This document shows, one piece after another, positions 35,196 through 44,187 of a stretch of DNA of 64,000 nucleotides. This DNA comes from Actinoplanes sp. NBC_00393 (GTDB lineage Bacteria > Actinomycetota > Actinomycetes > Mycobacteriales > Micromonosporaceae): positions 6,094,501 through 6,158,500 of the forward strand of contig NZ_CP107942.1 in assembly GCF_036053395.1 (NCBI RefSeq), in the 5' to 3' direction. Under the pieces are notes generated by a model. It made no database searches, was not told the DNA's origin, and saw only the letters and a program-made list of their open reading frames with translations. The position numbers and the translations under genes are program-made. Within the stretch, counting starts at the first letter, position 1. Each line of letters starts with the position of its first letter.

Positions 35196-35873
35196 TCACG
35201 CCACCCCCATTTTCGCGGCGGCCAGCGCCCGCAGCTTCCGGACCGCCTCGGCCGGGTCGGCGGCGCCGTACACCGCGGTGCCCGCCACGAACGCGTCGGC
35301 GCCCGCCTCGGCCGCCTGCTCGATGGTGTCGGACGCGATACCGCCGTCCACCTCGACCCGGATCTCCAGATCGTTCACCTCGATGCGGCGGCGCACGTCA
35401 CGGACCTTGCCGAGCAGCTCCGGCATGAACGCCTGCCCGCCGAAACCGGCCTTGATCGTCATGATCAGGATGGTGTCCAGGTAGGGCAGCAACTCCAGGT
35501 ACGGCTCGACGGGGGTGTCCCGGTCGATCGCCAGGCCCGCCTTCGAGCCGGCCGCCCGCAGCGTCTTGGCCAGCGCCACCGGATCCTCACAGGCCTCGGC
35601 GTGGAACGTGACGTTGTAGGCGCCCGCCTCCGCGTAACCCGGCGCCCAGCGCTCCGGGTCGGTGATCATCAGATGCACGTCGAACGGGATCGTGGTCGCC
35701 TTGCGCAGGCTCTGCACGATCGGCAGGCCCAGCGTCAGGTTCGGCACGAAGTGGTTGTCCATGACGTCCACGTGCACCCAGTCGGCGGCGCCCTCGATGG
35801 CGCGAACCTCCTCCCCCAGCCGGGAGAAGTCGGAGGCGAGGATGCTCGGCGCGATGATCGGCGATCGGGTCAC
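35196..35873 (-). CDS. rpe: Ribulose-phosphate 3-epimerase
   Basis: The 225-residue TIM-barrel enzyme interconverts ribulose-5-phosphate and xylulose-5-phosphate in the pentose phosphate pathway. [18 protein letters not shown] opens the chain, [17 protein letters not shown] carries metal-binding His and Asp, [19 protein letters not shown] and [21 protein letters not shown] complete the phosphate site. The start is GTG 35873. It lies 129 bases after rsmB on the same strand, likely in the def-fmt-rsmB-rpe operon. Confidence 0.96.
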   Translation of the reverse strand: MTRSPIIAPSILASDFSRLGEEVRAIEGAADWVHVDVMDNHFVPNLTLGLPIVQSLRKATTIPFDVHLMITDPERWAPGYAEAGAYNVTFHAEACEDPVALAKTLRAAGSKAGLAIDRDTPVEPYLELLPYLDTILIMTIKAGFGGQAFMPELLGKVRDVRRRIEVNDLEIRVEVDGGIASDTIEQAAEAGADAFVAGTAVYGAADPAEAVRKLRALAAAKMGVA

Positions 35874-35980
35874 GCTGCGAGTCTATGACCCGCGAGGGAG
35901 GCCGATCCGGCCTCCCTCGCTCGTTGCTCTCTCGCTCGGCCCCGGCCCGGCCTTTGTCACCCGGCCGGGCTGCTCCCCGC

Positions 35981-36020
35981 TCTCAGCTGATGCGGCGCTC
36001 TCTCAGCTGGTGCGGCGCAG
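35981..36020. repeat. 20-bp tandem duplication spanning the rsmB stop codon
   Basis: Two abutting units, TCTCAGCTGATGCGGCGCTC and TCTCAGCTGGTGCGGCGCAG, differ at three positions. On the minus strand each reads as R-R-(T/I)-S followed by TGA; the one at 36001 is the actual rsmB end. Confidence 0.75.
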
Positions 36021-37472
36021 GACGGCCAGGAACATCGCGTCGGTGCCGTGCTTGTGCGGCCACAGCTGGACCGTCGGCCCCGGGCCCAGCCCCGGCATGC
36101 CCGGCGGCAGCAGCGGCCGCGCGTCCACGAAGTCGACCTCGACGCCGCTGCGCCGAGCCCCCTCGCTGACCGTGACCTGCGTTTCCACCATGTGCGGCGA
36201 GCACGTCACATAGGCCACCACACCGCCCGGACGAACCGCCCGCAACGCCGCCACCAGCAACTCCCGCTGCAGCCGGGTCAGCGGCGGCAGGTCGGCCGGC
36301 TGCCGGCGCCACCGCGACTCGGGCCGCCGGCGCAACGAGCCGAGGCCGGTGCACGGCGCATCCACCAGCACCCGGTCGAACGACTCCTCGCCCAGGTCCG
36401 GGTCACGGCCCACCGAACGGCCGTCCATCGGCAGCACGGTCACCGGCATGCCCTCGGTGGCCTGATCCACCAGCCGGGCCCGGTGCTCGGCCACCTCGAC
36501 CGCGGTCACCTCGGCGCCCCGGCCGGCCGCGATCGCCCCGATCAGGCCGGTCTTGCCACCCGGCCCGGCGCACAGGTCCAGCCAGCGGGTGTCCTGTCCC
36601 TCGATCGGGGCGGCCAGCAGCGCCGCGGCCACCAGCTGGGAGCCCTCGTCCTGCACGTGGGCGCGGCCCTGGCGGATCGCGGCCAGGTCGCGCGGCGCGC
36701 CGCCGTTCAGATACACCGCGTACGGCGAGAAGGCCCCCGGCACACCGTCCACCTCGTCGGCGAGCTCGATCGCATCCGCCCGGCCGGGCCGCGCGCAGAG
36801 GTGCACGGCCGGCGGCTGGTTGTCCTCGATCAGCAGCCGGGCGGTGTCCTCCAGGTCACCGCCGAGCGCCTCGGCGAACGCCCGGATGATCCACTGCGGG
36901 TGGTGGTGCATCACCGAGAGATTCGCGATCGGGTCGCTCTCGTAATCCGGCGCGACCCGCTCCAGCCACGCGTCCAGCGTCGTCTCGGAGATCGTGCGCA
37001 TCACCGCGTTGGCGAACCCGGCCGCCCCGGGCGCCACCGAGCGGACCAGGTCGACGGTCTGGTTCACGGCGGCGTGCGACGGCACCCGGGTGTAGAGCAG
37101 CTGATAGGCGCCGAGCCGCAGCGCGTCGCGGGCCGGCGGGTCGATTCGGGCGACATCCCGGCCGGCCGCCTCCGCGATGATCAGGTCGAGGGTGCCGAGA
37201 GCGCGCAGCGTCCCGTACGTCAGCTCGGTCGCGAACGCCGCGTCCCGGCCGGTCAGGCCCATCCCGCCGAGGATCTCGGCGAGCACCAGGTTCGCGTACG
37301 CGTCATCGCGATGAACGGCCGCAATCGCCTCGTACGCCGCCTGTCGTGCCGGATCGGACGGCGGGCGACCGGCCCGCGGAGCCCGCCCACTGCGCCCGTC
37401 CCGGGGGTGACCCGGCCCGGACGGCCGGCTCGGCCGTCCACCATGCGGCCGTGAAGCCCTGTGCTCAGTCAA
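36003..37472 (-). CDS. rsmB: 16S rRNA (cytosine-967-C5)-methyltransferase
   Basis: The 489-residue protein has a basic, disordered N-terminus, a NusB-like RNA-binding domain (about residues 45–175) and a Fmu/NOL1 methyltransferase domain. The SAM site reads [14 protein letters not shown], the [16 protein letters not shown] motif holds the first catalytic Cys and [11 protein letters not shown] the second. It methylates C967 of 16S rRNA. The start is the TTG at 37472, part of a TTGA overlap with the fmt stop, so it is coupled to fmt. Confidence 0.93.
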   Translation of the reverse strand: MTEHRASRPHGGRPSRPSGPGHPRDGRSGRAPRAGRPPSDPARQAAYEAIAAVHRDDAYANLVLAEILGGMGLTGRDAAFATELTYGTLRALGTLDLIIAEAAGRDVARIDPPARDALRLGAYQLLYTRVPSHAAVNQTVDLVRSVAPGAAGFANAVMRTISETTLDAWLERVAPDYESDPIANLSVMHHHPQWIIRAFAEALGGDLEDTARLLIEDNQPPAVHLCARPGRADAIELADEVDGVPGAFSPYAVYLNGGAPRDLAAIRQGRAHVQDEGSQLVAAALLAAPIEGQDTRWLDLCAGPGGKTGLIGAIAAGRGAEVTAVEVAEHRARLVDQATEGMPVTVLPMDGRSVGRDPDLGEESFDRVLVDAPCTGLGSLRRRPESRWRRQPADLPPLTRLQRELLVAALRAVRPGGVVAYVTCSPHMVETQVTVSEGARRSGVEVDFVDARPLLPPGMPGLGPGPTVQLWPHKHGTDAMFLAVLRRTS

Positions 37473-38395
37473 GAAAGCTTCTCCCCAGCTTCGATCCGCA
37501 TTCCGCGCGCCCAGTCGGTGGCGGACATCGGTTTCTTCCCGGCGGCCCGGACCTCGCCCAGGATCACCGGGGTGGTCGCGGTGCCGGCCAGCACCTGCTT
37601 GCGTTCCACGAGCAGCTCACCCGGCTGCAGATGCGGCGCGTTCGCGACCGGCCGGACCGGGCCCAGCTTCAACCGCTCGTCACGCAACGTGGTCCACGCG
37701 CCCGGCGCCGGGGTGCACGCCCGGATCCGCCGGTCCACCGCGAACGCCGGATCGTCCCAGCGGACCCGAGCGTCCTCGGCGGTGAGTTTCGGCGCGAAGC
37801 TGACCCCGTCGGCAGGCTGCGGATGCGCCCGGGCGGTGCCCGCCTCGATCGCGTCGAGCACCGCGACCAGCAGACCGGCGCCCTCGACGGCGAGCCGCTC
37901 CAACAGCATGCCGGAGGTGTCGTTGAACCGGATCTGGTCGGTCAGGGTGCCGTAGACCGGGCCGGTGTCCAGCCCCGCCTCCAGCTCGAAGACGCTCGCG
38001 CCGGTCACCTCGTCGCCGTGCAGGACGGCGTGCTGCACCGGGGCCGCGCCGCGCCAGGCAGGCAGCAGCGAGAAGTGCAGATTCACCCAGCCGTGTTTCG
38101 GGATCTCCAGGGCGCTCGGTGGGACGAGCGCGCCGTACGCCACCACGGGCACACAGTCGGGCGCCAGCTCGCGGAGCCGCTCCTGGAACTCGGGGTCGCG
38201 CGGCTTCTCCGGGGTGAGCACCTCGATGCCCCGCTCGTCGGCCCAGGCCCCGGCGGGCGAGCGGACCAGGCGGCGGCCCCGACCGGCCGGCGCGTCGGGG
38301 CGGGTGAGCACGGCGATCAGCTCGTGCCCGGAAGCGGCGATCGCGTCCAGACTCGGCACGGCCACCTCGGGGGTGCCGGCGAAGATCAGGCGCAT
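37469..38395 (-). CDS. fmt: Methionyl-tRNA formyltransferase
   Basis: The 308-residue enzyme formylates initiator Met-tRNA with 10-formyl-[22 protein letters not shown] opens the Rossmann domain; the catalytic [24 protein letters not shown] segment contains the conserved Asn-His and SLLP loop, and the C-terminal RNA-binding domain follows from about residue 208. ATG 38395 lies four bases after the def stop. It forms a translation-coupled set with def upstream and rsmB downstream. Confidence 0.97.
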   Translation of the reverse strand: MRLIFAGTPEVAVPSLDAIAASGHELIAVLTRPDAPAGRGRRLVRSPAGAWADERGIEVLTPEKPRDPEFQERLRELAPDCVPVVAYGALVPPSALEIPKHGWVNLHFSLLPAWRGAAPVQHAVLHGDEVTGASVFELEAGLDTGPVYGTLTDQIRFNDTSGMLLERLAVEGAGLLVAVLDAIEAGTARAHPQPADGVSFAPKLTAEDARVRWDDPAFAVDRRIRACTPAPGAWTTLRDERLKLGPVRPVANAPHLQPGELLVERKQVLAGTATTPVILGEVRAAGKKPMSATDWARGMRIEAGEKLS

Positions 38396-38399
38396 CGGG

Positions 38400-38957
38400 T
38401 CACCGTCCCAGCCCGAAGATGCCCCGGCCGTGCGGGCTCTCCTTGACGGTGGGGGGCTTCGCCGCGTCGTACCACTCCGCGGAGCGGATCTGCTTCATCG
38501 CGTCCTTGCGGGAGGCGGCGTCCAGCCGGTCCAGGAACAGCACCCCGTCCAGGTGGTCGGTCTCGTGCTGCACGCAGCGGGCCATCAGGCCGGTGCCGAC
38601 CAGCTGGATCGGGTCACCGTGCTCGTTGAAGCCCGCGGCGATGACGTTCTGCCGGCGCTTGGTGTCGATGTAGATCCCCGGGATGGACAGGCAGCCCTCC
38701 GGACCGTCCTGCTCCTCCTCGTCCGGGAAGGAGAGCACCGGGTTGACGATGTGCCCGACCACGTCATCCACGTCGAACGTGAACACCCGCAGACCGACAC
38801 CGAGCTGCGGCGCGGCCAGTCCGGCGCCGCCCTCGTCCTGCATGGTCTCGATCAGGTCCTTGACCAGATTGCGCAGTTCCTTGTCGAAGTCGACGACGGG
38901 ATCGGCCGGCGTACGCAGCACCGGATCGCCGAAGAGACGGATGGGCTGGACGGTCAC
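38400..38957 (-). CDS. def: Peptide deformylase
   Basis: The 185-residue metalloenzyme removes the formyl group from new proteins. The three motifs are [18 protein letters not shown] with the metal Cys, and [11 protein letters not shown] with metal His residues and the catalytic Glu. GTG 38957 is preferred because AGGAG lies upstream and the following [12 protein letters not shown] is the family N-terminus; a longer frame to 39047 lacks support. Follows priA by 58 bases. Confidence 0.96.
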   Translation of the reverse strand: MTVQPIRLFGDPVLRTPADPVVDFDKELRNLVKDLIETMQDEGGAGLAAPQLGVGLRVFTFDVDDVVGHIVNPVLSFPDEEEQDGPEGCLSIPGIYIDTKRRQNVIAAGFNEHGDPIQLVGTGLMARCVQHETDHLDGVLFLDRLDAASRKDAMKQIRSAEWYDAAKPPTVKESPHGRGIFGLGR

Positions 38958-39015
38958 GCGGCGATACTCCTGACTCTGGTGAACAGCACCCGCCCAGTCT
39001 ACGGAGTGCCGGTGT

Positions 39016-41472
39016 TCAGAACAGGTCGGCCGGATCCACCTGAACACGCACGGTCAGCGCCGCCTTCTTCGCGCTGCGCACCGCCGCCGCCTCGTGCAGC
39101 GCATGCGCCAGCCCCGCCGCCCGGGACCGGGACACCCGCAACAGCATCCGCTCCTGGTCGTCGCCGGCCGGCACCGGGCCGAGCACCTCCACGTCGTCCG
39201 GCAGCCGGGCCAGCGACAGCAACTCGTTCACCGCCGCGGCCGTCCCCGTCACACTGGCCATCCGGGCCGCCGGAGGAAAGCCCAACTCGCGCCGTTCGGC
39301 CAGCTCACGGGCGGCGAACCAACCCGGGTCCCAGCGCAGCAGGGCCTGCACCGGCGCCAGCGACTGATCGGCCACCACGATCACCCGCCCACCGTCCGGC
39401 CCGGACCGGGCCAGCGCCGCCGCATTCAGCCAGCGCCGCATCGTCTCCTCGGCGGCCCGCAAGTCGGACCGGCTCAGCAGCGCCCACGTGTCGAGCAGCA
39501 GCACCGCGCCGTACCCACCCTCGGCGACCGGCTCGGCCCCCGGAGTGGCCACCACCACAGCGGCCTCGGCCGGCACCGTGGTCAAGATCTCGTCCCGCCC
39601 CGAGGTCCGCACCGCCGCCCCGGCGAAGGCCCGCCCGAGCTCCTCAGCCGTGCGCCGCGCGCCGGTCACCGACGCACGCAACCGCCGCCCTTCACAAACC
39701 GGACATTGGTACGCCGCCGCGCCCCGCCCACACCAATGACAAACCGGCACGTCCCGGGCCCCCTCCAGCCCGAGCGGCCCGGAACAGTGCGGACACCGCG
39801 CCGGAGTCCGGCACTCGGCACACGCCACCGCCGGCAGGTAACCCCGCCGCGGCACCTGCACCAGCACCGGCGTACCGGCCTGCAACGCCTGCCGGGCCGC
39901 CTGCCAGGCCAACGTCGGCAGCCGAGCACTCACCGCACCCGGATCCCGCGCCAGCTGCGAGTCGTCCCCGGTCGGCGAAATCGCCGGCTGCCTCTCCCGC
40001 AACACCGCCCGCGGCGCCACGATCTCCTTCGCCCAGCCGGTCTCCAGCAGCAACTGCCCCTCACCGGTACGCGCGAACCCGCCCACCAGCGCCGCACACT
40101 CGGCCAGCTGTGCCCGGGTCAGCAGCACGTCCCGCGCGTGCGGGTAGGGCGCCCGCGGCTCGGCATGCAGATCGTCCCCGTCGTCCCAGATCACGACGAG
40201 CCCGAGCTTCGGCGCCGGCGCCCACATCCCGGCCCGGGTGCCGACCACGACCGGGACCTGATGCCGGCTGGCCTTGAGAAACCGCCGATATCGTTCCGCG
40301 GGCCCGAGAGCCGCATTGAGAGCGACGTGCTTCCCGTCGCCCAGGACGGTGCCGAGTGCCTTGTCCACCCGGTCGAGATCCCGGGCATCCGCGACCACGA
40401 TGACCACGCCGCGCCCACCCCGCACGGTGGCCGCAGCCGCCTCCGCGATCCGCAGCGCCCAGTCCTCCCCAGGTAGTGCCGACCAGACGGCCCGGGCTGG
40501 TCGGCCTTCCTCTAGGGCCCGCAGAAACCCGACCCCCGCCTGGTACGAATCCCACCCACCCACCGCCGGCGCCGCAATATCCGCCACGGCGTCCGCGGGT
40601 GAGCGCTCACCAGTGAGCTGTTCCAGCGGCCCGGCCTCGACATCGCCGACCGCACCTAACCCGGCTGAATCCGACACCGAAGCCGGCGCAGCCGATCCCT
40701 CAGGGTGCGGCGAGATGGCCGGCTCTGCAGGTCCACCCGGCTCCGCCGCCACAGATCCGCCCAGCTCCGACGGCGCCGCGGATCCCGCTGGCTCAGGCGG
40801 CGCCATGGATCTCGCTGGCTCAAGCTGCGCCGCGGATCCCGCTGACTCAAGCTGCCCCGCGGATCCCGCTGACTCAAGCTGCCCCGCGGATCCCGCTGAC
40901 TCAAGCTGCCCCGCGGATCCCGCTGACTCAAGCTGCCCCGCGGATCCCGCTGACTCAAGCTGCCCCGCGGATCCCGCTGACTCAAGCTGCGCCACGGATT
41001 CGTCTGAATCTTGCGGCGCGGCAGACTCGGTTGGGACAGGCGGCACGGCGGGCGCTGGTGATTCGGTGAGGTGGGCTGGCGGGGCGGCCTGGGCCTCGAC
41101 GCGGGCGTGCCGGGGTGGGACAGCCAGGCGCAGGACATCTGCGAGGTTGCCCGCATAACGGTCGGCGACGGCCCGGGCAAGGCGGGCAACCTCCGGGTCG
41201 AGCACCTGCTCGGCCGAGACCACCTTGTCCAGATAGGCCAGTTTGCCCTCGTGCTCCGACCGCTCGGCCCGGGCCAGCAGGAACCCGCTCACCAACTGCC
41301 CGGCGAATCGCACTTTGACCCGCACGCCCGGCTGCGCCGCCGCGTCGTCGTCGGTCGAGACGAGATAGTCGAAGGGCCGGTCAAGATGCGCAAGCGGCAT
41401 GTCGACGCAGACCCGTGCCACGGGCAGCCGCTCGGCCGGCTCCCGCTCGCTGCGCGCACCCTTCGTCCCCAT
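39016..41472 (-). CDS. priA: Primosomal protein N' (PriA), helicase motifs degenerate
   Basis: The 818-residue protein keeps the N-terminal DNA-end-binding domain (VARVCVDMPLAHLDRPFDYLV, VRVKVRFAGQLVSGFL). It also keeps the eight zinc-binding cysteines (CAECRTPARCPHC, VCHWCGRGAAAYQCPVC; about residues 548–596). The usual Walker A GxTGSGKT is replaced by WSALPGEDWALRI near residue 335 and the DEEH box by IWDDGDD, so ATPase/helicase action is unlikely, as reported for actinobacterial PriA. A 27-bp in-frame minisatellite adds a Ser-Ala-Gly-Gln-Leu-Glu repeat at about residues 157–230. ATG 41472 is the most sensible start. Confidence 0.9.
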   Translation of the reverse strand: MGTKGARSEREPAERLPVARVCVDMPLAHLDRPFDYLVSTDDDAAAQPGVRVKVRFAGQLVSGFLLARAERSEHEGKLAYLDKVVSAEQVLDPEVARLARAVADRYAGNLADVLRLAVPPRHARVEAQAAPPAHLTESPAPAVPPVPTESAAPQDSDESVAQLESAGSAGQLESAGSAGQLESAGSAGQLESAGSAGQLESAGSAGQLESAGSAAQLEPARSMAPPEPAGSAAPSELGGSVAAEPGGPAEPAISPHPEGSAAPASVSDSAGLGAVGDVEAGPLEQLTGERSPADAVADIAAPAVGGWDSYQAGVGFLRALEEGRPARAVWSALPGEDWALRIAEAAAATVRGGRGVVIVVADARDLDRVDKALGTVLGDGKHVALNAALGPAERYRRFLKASRHQVPVVVGTRAGMWAPAPKLGLVVIWDDGDDLHAEPRAPYPHARDVLLTRAQLAECAALVGGFARTGEGQLLLETGWAKEIVAPRAVLRERQPAISPTGDDSQLARDPGAVSARLPTLAWQAARQALQAGTPVLVQVPRRGYLPAVACAECRTPARCPHCSGPLGLEGARDVPVCHWCGRGAAAYQCPVCEGRRLRASVTGARRTAEELGRAFAGAAVRTSGRDEILTTVPAEAAVVVATPGAEPVAEGGYGAVLLLDTWALLSRSDLRAAEETMRRWLNAAALARSGPDGGRVIVVADQSLAPVQALLRWDPGWFAARELAERRELGFPPAARMASVTGTAAAVNELLSLARLPDDVEVLGPVPAGDDQERMLLRVSRSRAAGLAHALHEAAAVRSAKKAALTVRVQVDPADLF
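40770..41002 (-). repeat. 27-bp in-frame minisatellite within priA
   Basis: The unit begins GACTCAAGCTGCCCCGCGGA (plus strand) and is nearly perfect in five copies from 40846 to 40980, with degraded copies on both sides. It encodes five SAGSAGQLE and one SAGSAAQLE nine-residue units in PriA, between the N-terminal DNA-binding and core domains. Confidence 0.92.
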
Positions 41473-41530
41473 CGCCGAACATTCTGCCCGGCCCCTCTGA
41501 CACTTTCCGCCGGGCAGCCGCCACAGCAGA

Positions 41531-41671
41531 GATCTTGAGCCCAACTCCCCACCGGGGTGTGGCCAAAGGCCCAAGATCGCGCAGAAGGCGAGGGCGGAAG
41601 GCTCGGCGACCGGCGTCCCGGCAGGTCTTGGGCCGCAAGGCACACCATGAGGTGGTCAATCACCCAAGATC
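41531..41671. repeat. Two copies of a 48-bp element with GATCTTGGGCC ends
   Basis: Copy A (41531–41578) starts GATCTTGAGCCC and ends GGCCCAAGATC; copy B (41625–41671) starts GTCTTGGGCC and ends CCCAAGATC. Ends are inverted complements and the interior shares GGTGTGG/GAGGTGG and CCAAAG/TCAATC blocks. They lie 94 bp apart between priA and the histidine phosphatase gene and look like a short dispersed palindromic element. Confidence 0.6.
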
Positions 41672-41964
41672 GCGGACGAGGGCGGGGAGGCAGGCCCGAG
41701 GGAAGGCAGGCGCTAAGCCTAGGAGCGGCGGAAGGGAAGACCCGCAGGATGCGCGCGAGCAGGGCCAGCGGGAGGCGCGGACAGAAGGAGCGCTTAAGGC
41801 GGAACGGCACGCGGGGACGAAGGCCAGCAGCAGGCACAAGCGGAAGACCAGTAGCAAGCACAGACCGAGGGCCGGCAACGAGGACGAAGTAAGGCCGGCG
41901 GAGGACGGACCGGCGGACAGGAAGGTGCATGGGCGCGGGAGACGGCGCGGCCGGAGCAGAAAGC
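41672..41964. other. Purine-rich spacer without an evident gene
   Basis: This stretch between the 48-bp elements and the 31-bp repeats is rich in AG on the plus strand. Reading frames on both strands stay open because stop codons are rare in this composition, but the predicted proteins are low-complexity (Arg/Ala/Gly or Pro/Leu/Ala) and start nowhere plausible. I see no promoter, RNA or protein gene here. Confidence 0.6.
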
Positions 41965-42180
41965 GCGGCGCGGCAAGGGGCAGCCAGGCCAGGAAGCAGC
42001 GCGGCATAGGGCAGCCGGGTCAGGAAGCAGCGCGGCAGAGGGCAGCCGGGCCAGGAAGCAGCGCGGCAAAGGGCAGCCGGGACACAAAGCGGCGCGGCAG
42101 AGGGCAGCCGGGACACAAAGCGGCGCGGCAGAGGGCAGCCGGAGCAGGAAGCAGCGCAGCAGAGGCAGCCGGAGCAGGAA
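41965..42180. repeat. 31-bp tandem repeat, seven copies
   Basis: Copies begin at 41965, 41996, 42027, 42058, 42089, 42120 and 42151, each containing GC(A/G)GCGCGGCA and GGCAGCC(G/A)GG. The first six are exactly 31 bp and the last is 30. The array stops six bases before the histidine phosphatase stop codon. Confidence 0.92.
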
Positions 42181-42186
42181 AGGGCG

Positions 42187-42750
42187 TTAGTGGGTGAGGC
42201 AGTTGACGCGGGAGTTGCGCAGGTCGATCTCTACCACGTCCGGGAAGCGCAGCTCCGACCAGAACCGCGCCGGGTCGCAGTCCAGCTCGTAGCGGCTGGC
42301 CATCCACACAGTGGGCGCCAGTCCATGCGTACCGATGATCAAGGTGCGGCCCTGGGCCGCGGCTGTTGCCGCATGGCGGACCACGGCCGCGTCGAAGCGG
42401 GTGATCACCTCGGCCTGCGGTTCCCAGCCTTCCGGGCAGACGCCGCCGGCGTAGGCGAGGGCCGCCGCGTGGTAGCCCTCGTCGCTGAACCAGATGTGCG
42501 GCCGGTGGACCTCGGCCAGATCAGCATCGGTCACCACGCGCTGGGCGCCGGCGATCTCCTGCATGGTTTGGGCGGCTTTGGGTTCGGTGCTGGCGACGTA
42601 GTACGCCGGGTGGCTCACATGCAGTCGCAGCAGCCGGGCCGCGACCCGGCTGTCCCATGCCAGCGGCCAGCGATCGGCCGGCACTTCCGGGTCGACCGCC
42701 GGCATCGCGTGCCGGACGATGATCACCCGCTCGCCCTCGACAGCCGTCAT
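42187..42750 (-). CDS. Histidine phosphatase superfamily protein
   Basis: The 187-residue protein has an RHG-like motif (IIVRHAMPAV, residues 8–17), an arginine-poor central alpha region, and a second catalytic histidine in LIIGTHGLAP near residue 149. This fits the phosphoglycerate-mutase-like superfamily, though the canonical RHGE is RHAM, so a changed substrate is possible. ATG 42750 is chosen because a longer frame would run through the metK terminator at 42823–42853. No ribosome binding site is clear and a TACCCT box lies just upstream, so leaderless transcription is possible. Confidence 0.72.
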   Translation of the reverse strand: MTAVEGERVIIVRHAMPAVDPEVPADRWPLAWDSRVAARLLRLHVSHPAYYVASTEPKAAQTMQEIAGAQRVVTDADLAEVHRPHIWFSDEGYHAAALAYAGGVCPEGWEPQAEVITRFDAAVVRHAATAAAQGRTLIIGTHGLAPTVWMASRYELDCDPARFWSELRFPDVVEIDLRNSRVNCLTH

Positions 42751-42822
42751 CGCCGAAGGGTAACCGCCGCTGAGTCTCATGCGAACAAACACGTAGGCCG
42801 CAGCGAGAAGGATCAAGCGAAA

Positions 42823-42853
42823 GGCCGGCGCCGTGAAGATCACGGCGCCGGCC
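42823..42853 (-). terminator. metK terminator hairpin
   Basis: Perfect 14-bp arms GGCCGGCGCCGTGA (42823–42836) and TCACGGCGCCGGCC (42840–42853) enclose a three-base loop, followed on the minus strand by TTTCGCTTG. Half of this hairpin (GGCCGGCGCCGTGATCT) is also copied in the tandem units upstream. Confidence 0.85.
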
Positions 42854-42863
42854 TCGAGAAAAC

Positions 42864-42967
42864 CTCAGGACGCGGCGTTCAAGATCACGGCGCCGGCCAC
42901 GAGAAACCTCAGGACGCGGCGTTCTAGATCACGGCGCCGGCCGCAAGGAACTCAGGACGCGGCGTTC
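42864..42967. repeat. Tandem duplication of the metK 3' end
   Basis: CTCAGGACGCGGCGTTC occurs at 42864, 42908 and 42951; the last is the true end of metK (Asn-Ala-Ala-Ser-stop on the minus strand). Each is followed by ACGGCGCCGGCC, the left arm of the metK terminator. Unit length is 43–44 bp. Confidence 0.92.
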
Positions 42968-44142
42968 TTCAGGTCCTGAGCCCGGTCGGTGCTCTCCCAC
43001 CGCAGGTCCGCCAGTTCACGGCCGAAGTGGCCGTACGCCGCGGTCTGCTGGTAGATCGGGCGCAGCAGGTCGAGGTCGCGGATGATCGCGGCCGGGCGCA
43101 GGTCGAAGACCTGGTTGATGGCCTTCTCGATCCGCTCGACCGGCACGTTCTCGGTGCCGAAGGTCTCGACGAACAGCGAGACCGGGTGAGCCTTGCCGAT
43201 CGCGTAGGCGACCTGGGTCTCGCAGCGCTCGGCGAGGCCGGCGGCCACCACGTTCTTGGCGACCCAGCGCATCGCGTACGCCGCGGAGCGGTCCACCTTC
43301 GACGGGTCCTTGCCGGAGAACGCGCCGCCGCCGTGCCGGGCGTAGCCGCCGTAGGTGTCGACGATGATCTTGCGGCCGGTGAGGCCGGCGTCGCCCATCG
43401 GGCCGCCGATCTCGAAGCGGCCGGTCGGGTTGACCAGCAGCCGGTAGCCCTCAGTCTCCAGGCCGAGGCCCTCCAGCTCCGGGCCGATGACGTGCTCGCG
43501 CACGTCGGGCGTCAGCAGCGACTCGAGGGAGATGTCCGCGGCGTGCTGCGAGGAGACGACGACCGTGTCGAGCCGGACCGGGCGGAGCCCGTCGTACTCG
43601 ATGGTGACCTGGGTCTTGCCGTCCGGACGCAGGTAGGGGATCGTGCCGTCCTTGCGCGCGGCGGAGAGCCGGCGGGCCAGGCGGTGGGCGAGCGCGATCG
43701 GCAGCGGCATCAGCTCGGGGGTCTCCGAGCAGGCGAAGCCGAACATCATGCCCTGGTCGCCGGCGCCCTGCGAGTCGAGGACGTGGTCGGAGTCGCCCTC
43801 GCGCAGCTCGATGGCGCTGTCCACGCCCTGGGCGATGTCGGGCGACTGGGAGCCGATGGAGACGCTGACGCCGCACGACGCGCCGTCGAAGCCCTTCTTC
43901 GACGAGTCGTAGCCGATGTTCAGGATGGTGTCGCGCACGATCTTGGGGATGTCGGCGTACGCCTGCGTGGTGACCTCACCCGCGACGTGCACCTGGCCGG
44001 TGGTGATCAGGGTTTCCACCGCGACGCGGCTGCGCGGGTCCTGCGCCAGCAGGGCGTCGAGAATACCGTCGCTGATCTGGTCAGCGATCTTGTCCGGGTG
44101 GCCTTCCGTGACCGACTCGGAGGTGAACAGGCGGCGTGCCAC
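42952..44142 (-). CDS. metK: S-adenosylmethionine synthetase
   Basis: The 396-residue enzyme makes SAM from ATP and methionine. Motifs include [21 protein letters not shown] at the N-terminus, [13 protein letters not shown] (substrate loop), and [19 protein letters not shown], which holds the P-loop lysine. GTG 44142 has GAGGAG upstream; the frame continues to 44169 but adds nothing family-like. Its 3' end and terminator arm are tandemly duplicated. It follows coaBC by 45 bases. Confidence 0.97.
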   Translation of the reverse strand: MARRLFTSESVTEGHPDKIADQISDGILDALLAQDPRSRVAVETLITTGQVHVAGEVTTQAYADIPKIVRDTILNIGYDSSKKGFDGASCGVSVSIGSQSPDIAQGVDSAIELREGDSDHVLDSQGAGDQGMMFGFACSETPELMPLPIALAHRLARRLSAARKDGTIPYLRPDGKTQVTIEYDGLRPVRLDTVVVSSQHAADISLESLLTPDVREHVIGPELEGLGLETEGYRLLVNPTGRFEIGGPMGDAGLTGRKIIVDTYGGYARHGGGAFSGKDPSKVDRSAAYAMRWVAKNVVAAGLAERCETQVAYAIGKAHPVSLFVETFGTENVPVERIEKAINQVFDLRPAAIIRDLDLLRPIYQQTAAYGHFGRELADLRWESTDRAQDLKNAAS

Positions 44143-44187
44143 GGTGCTCCTCAGAATTGTCGAATACAACGTAACGCGGAAGTGTAG

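Noticed and set aside
41289..42197. Large overlapping frames on both strands between priA and the phosphatase gene
   Set aside because: The predicted proteins are low-complexity products of purine- or pyrimidine-rich repeats, without starts or domain motifs.
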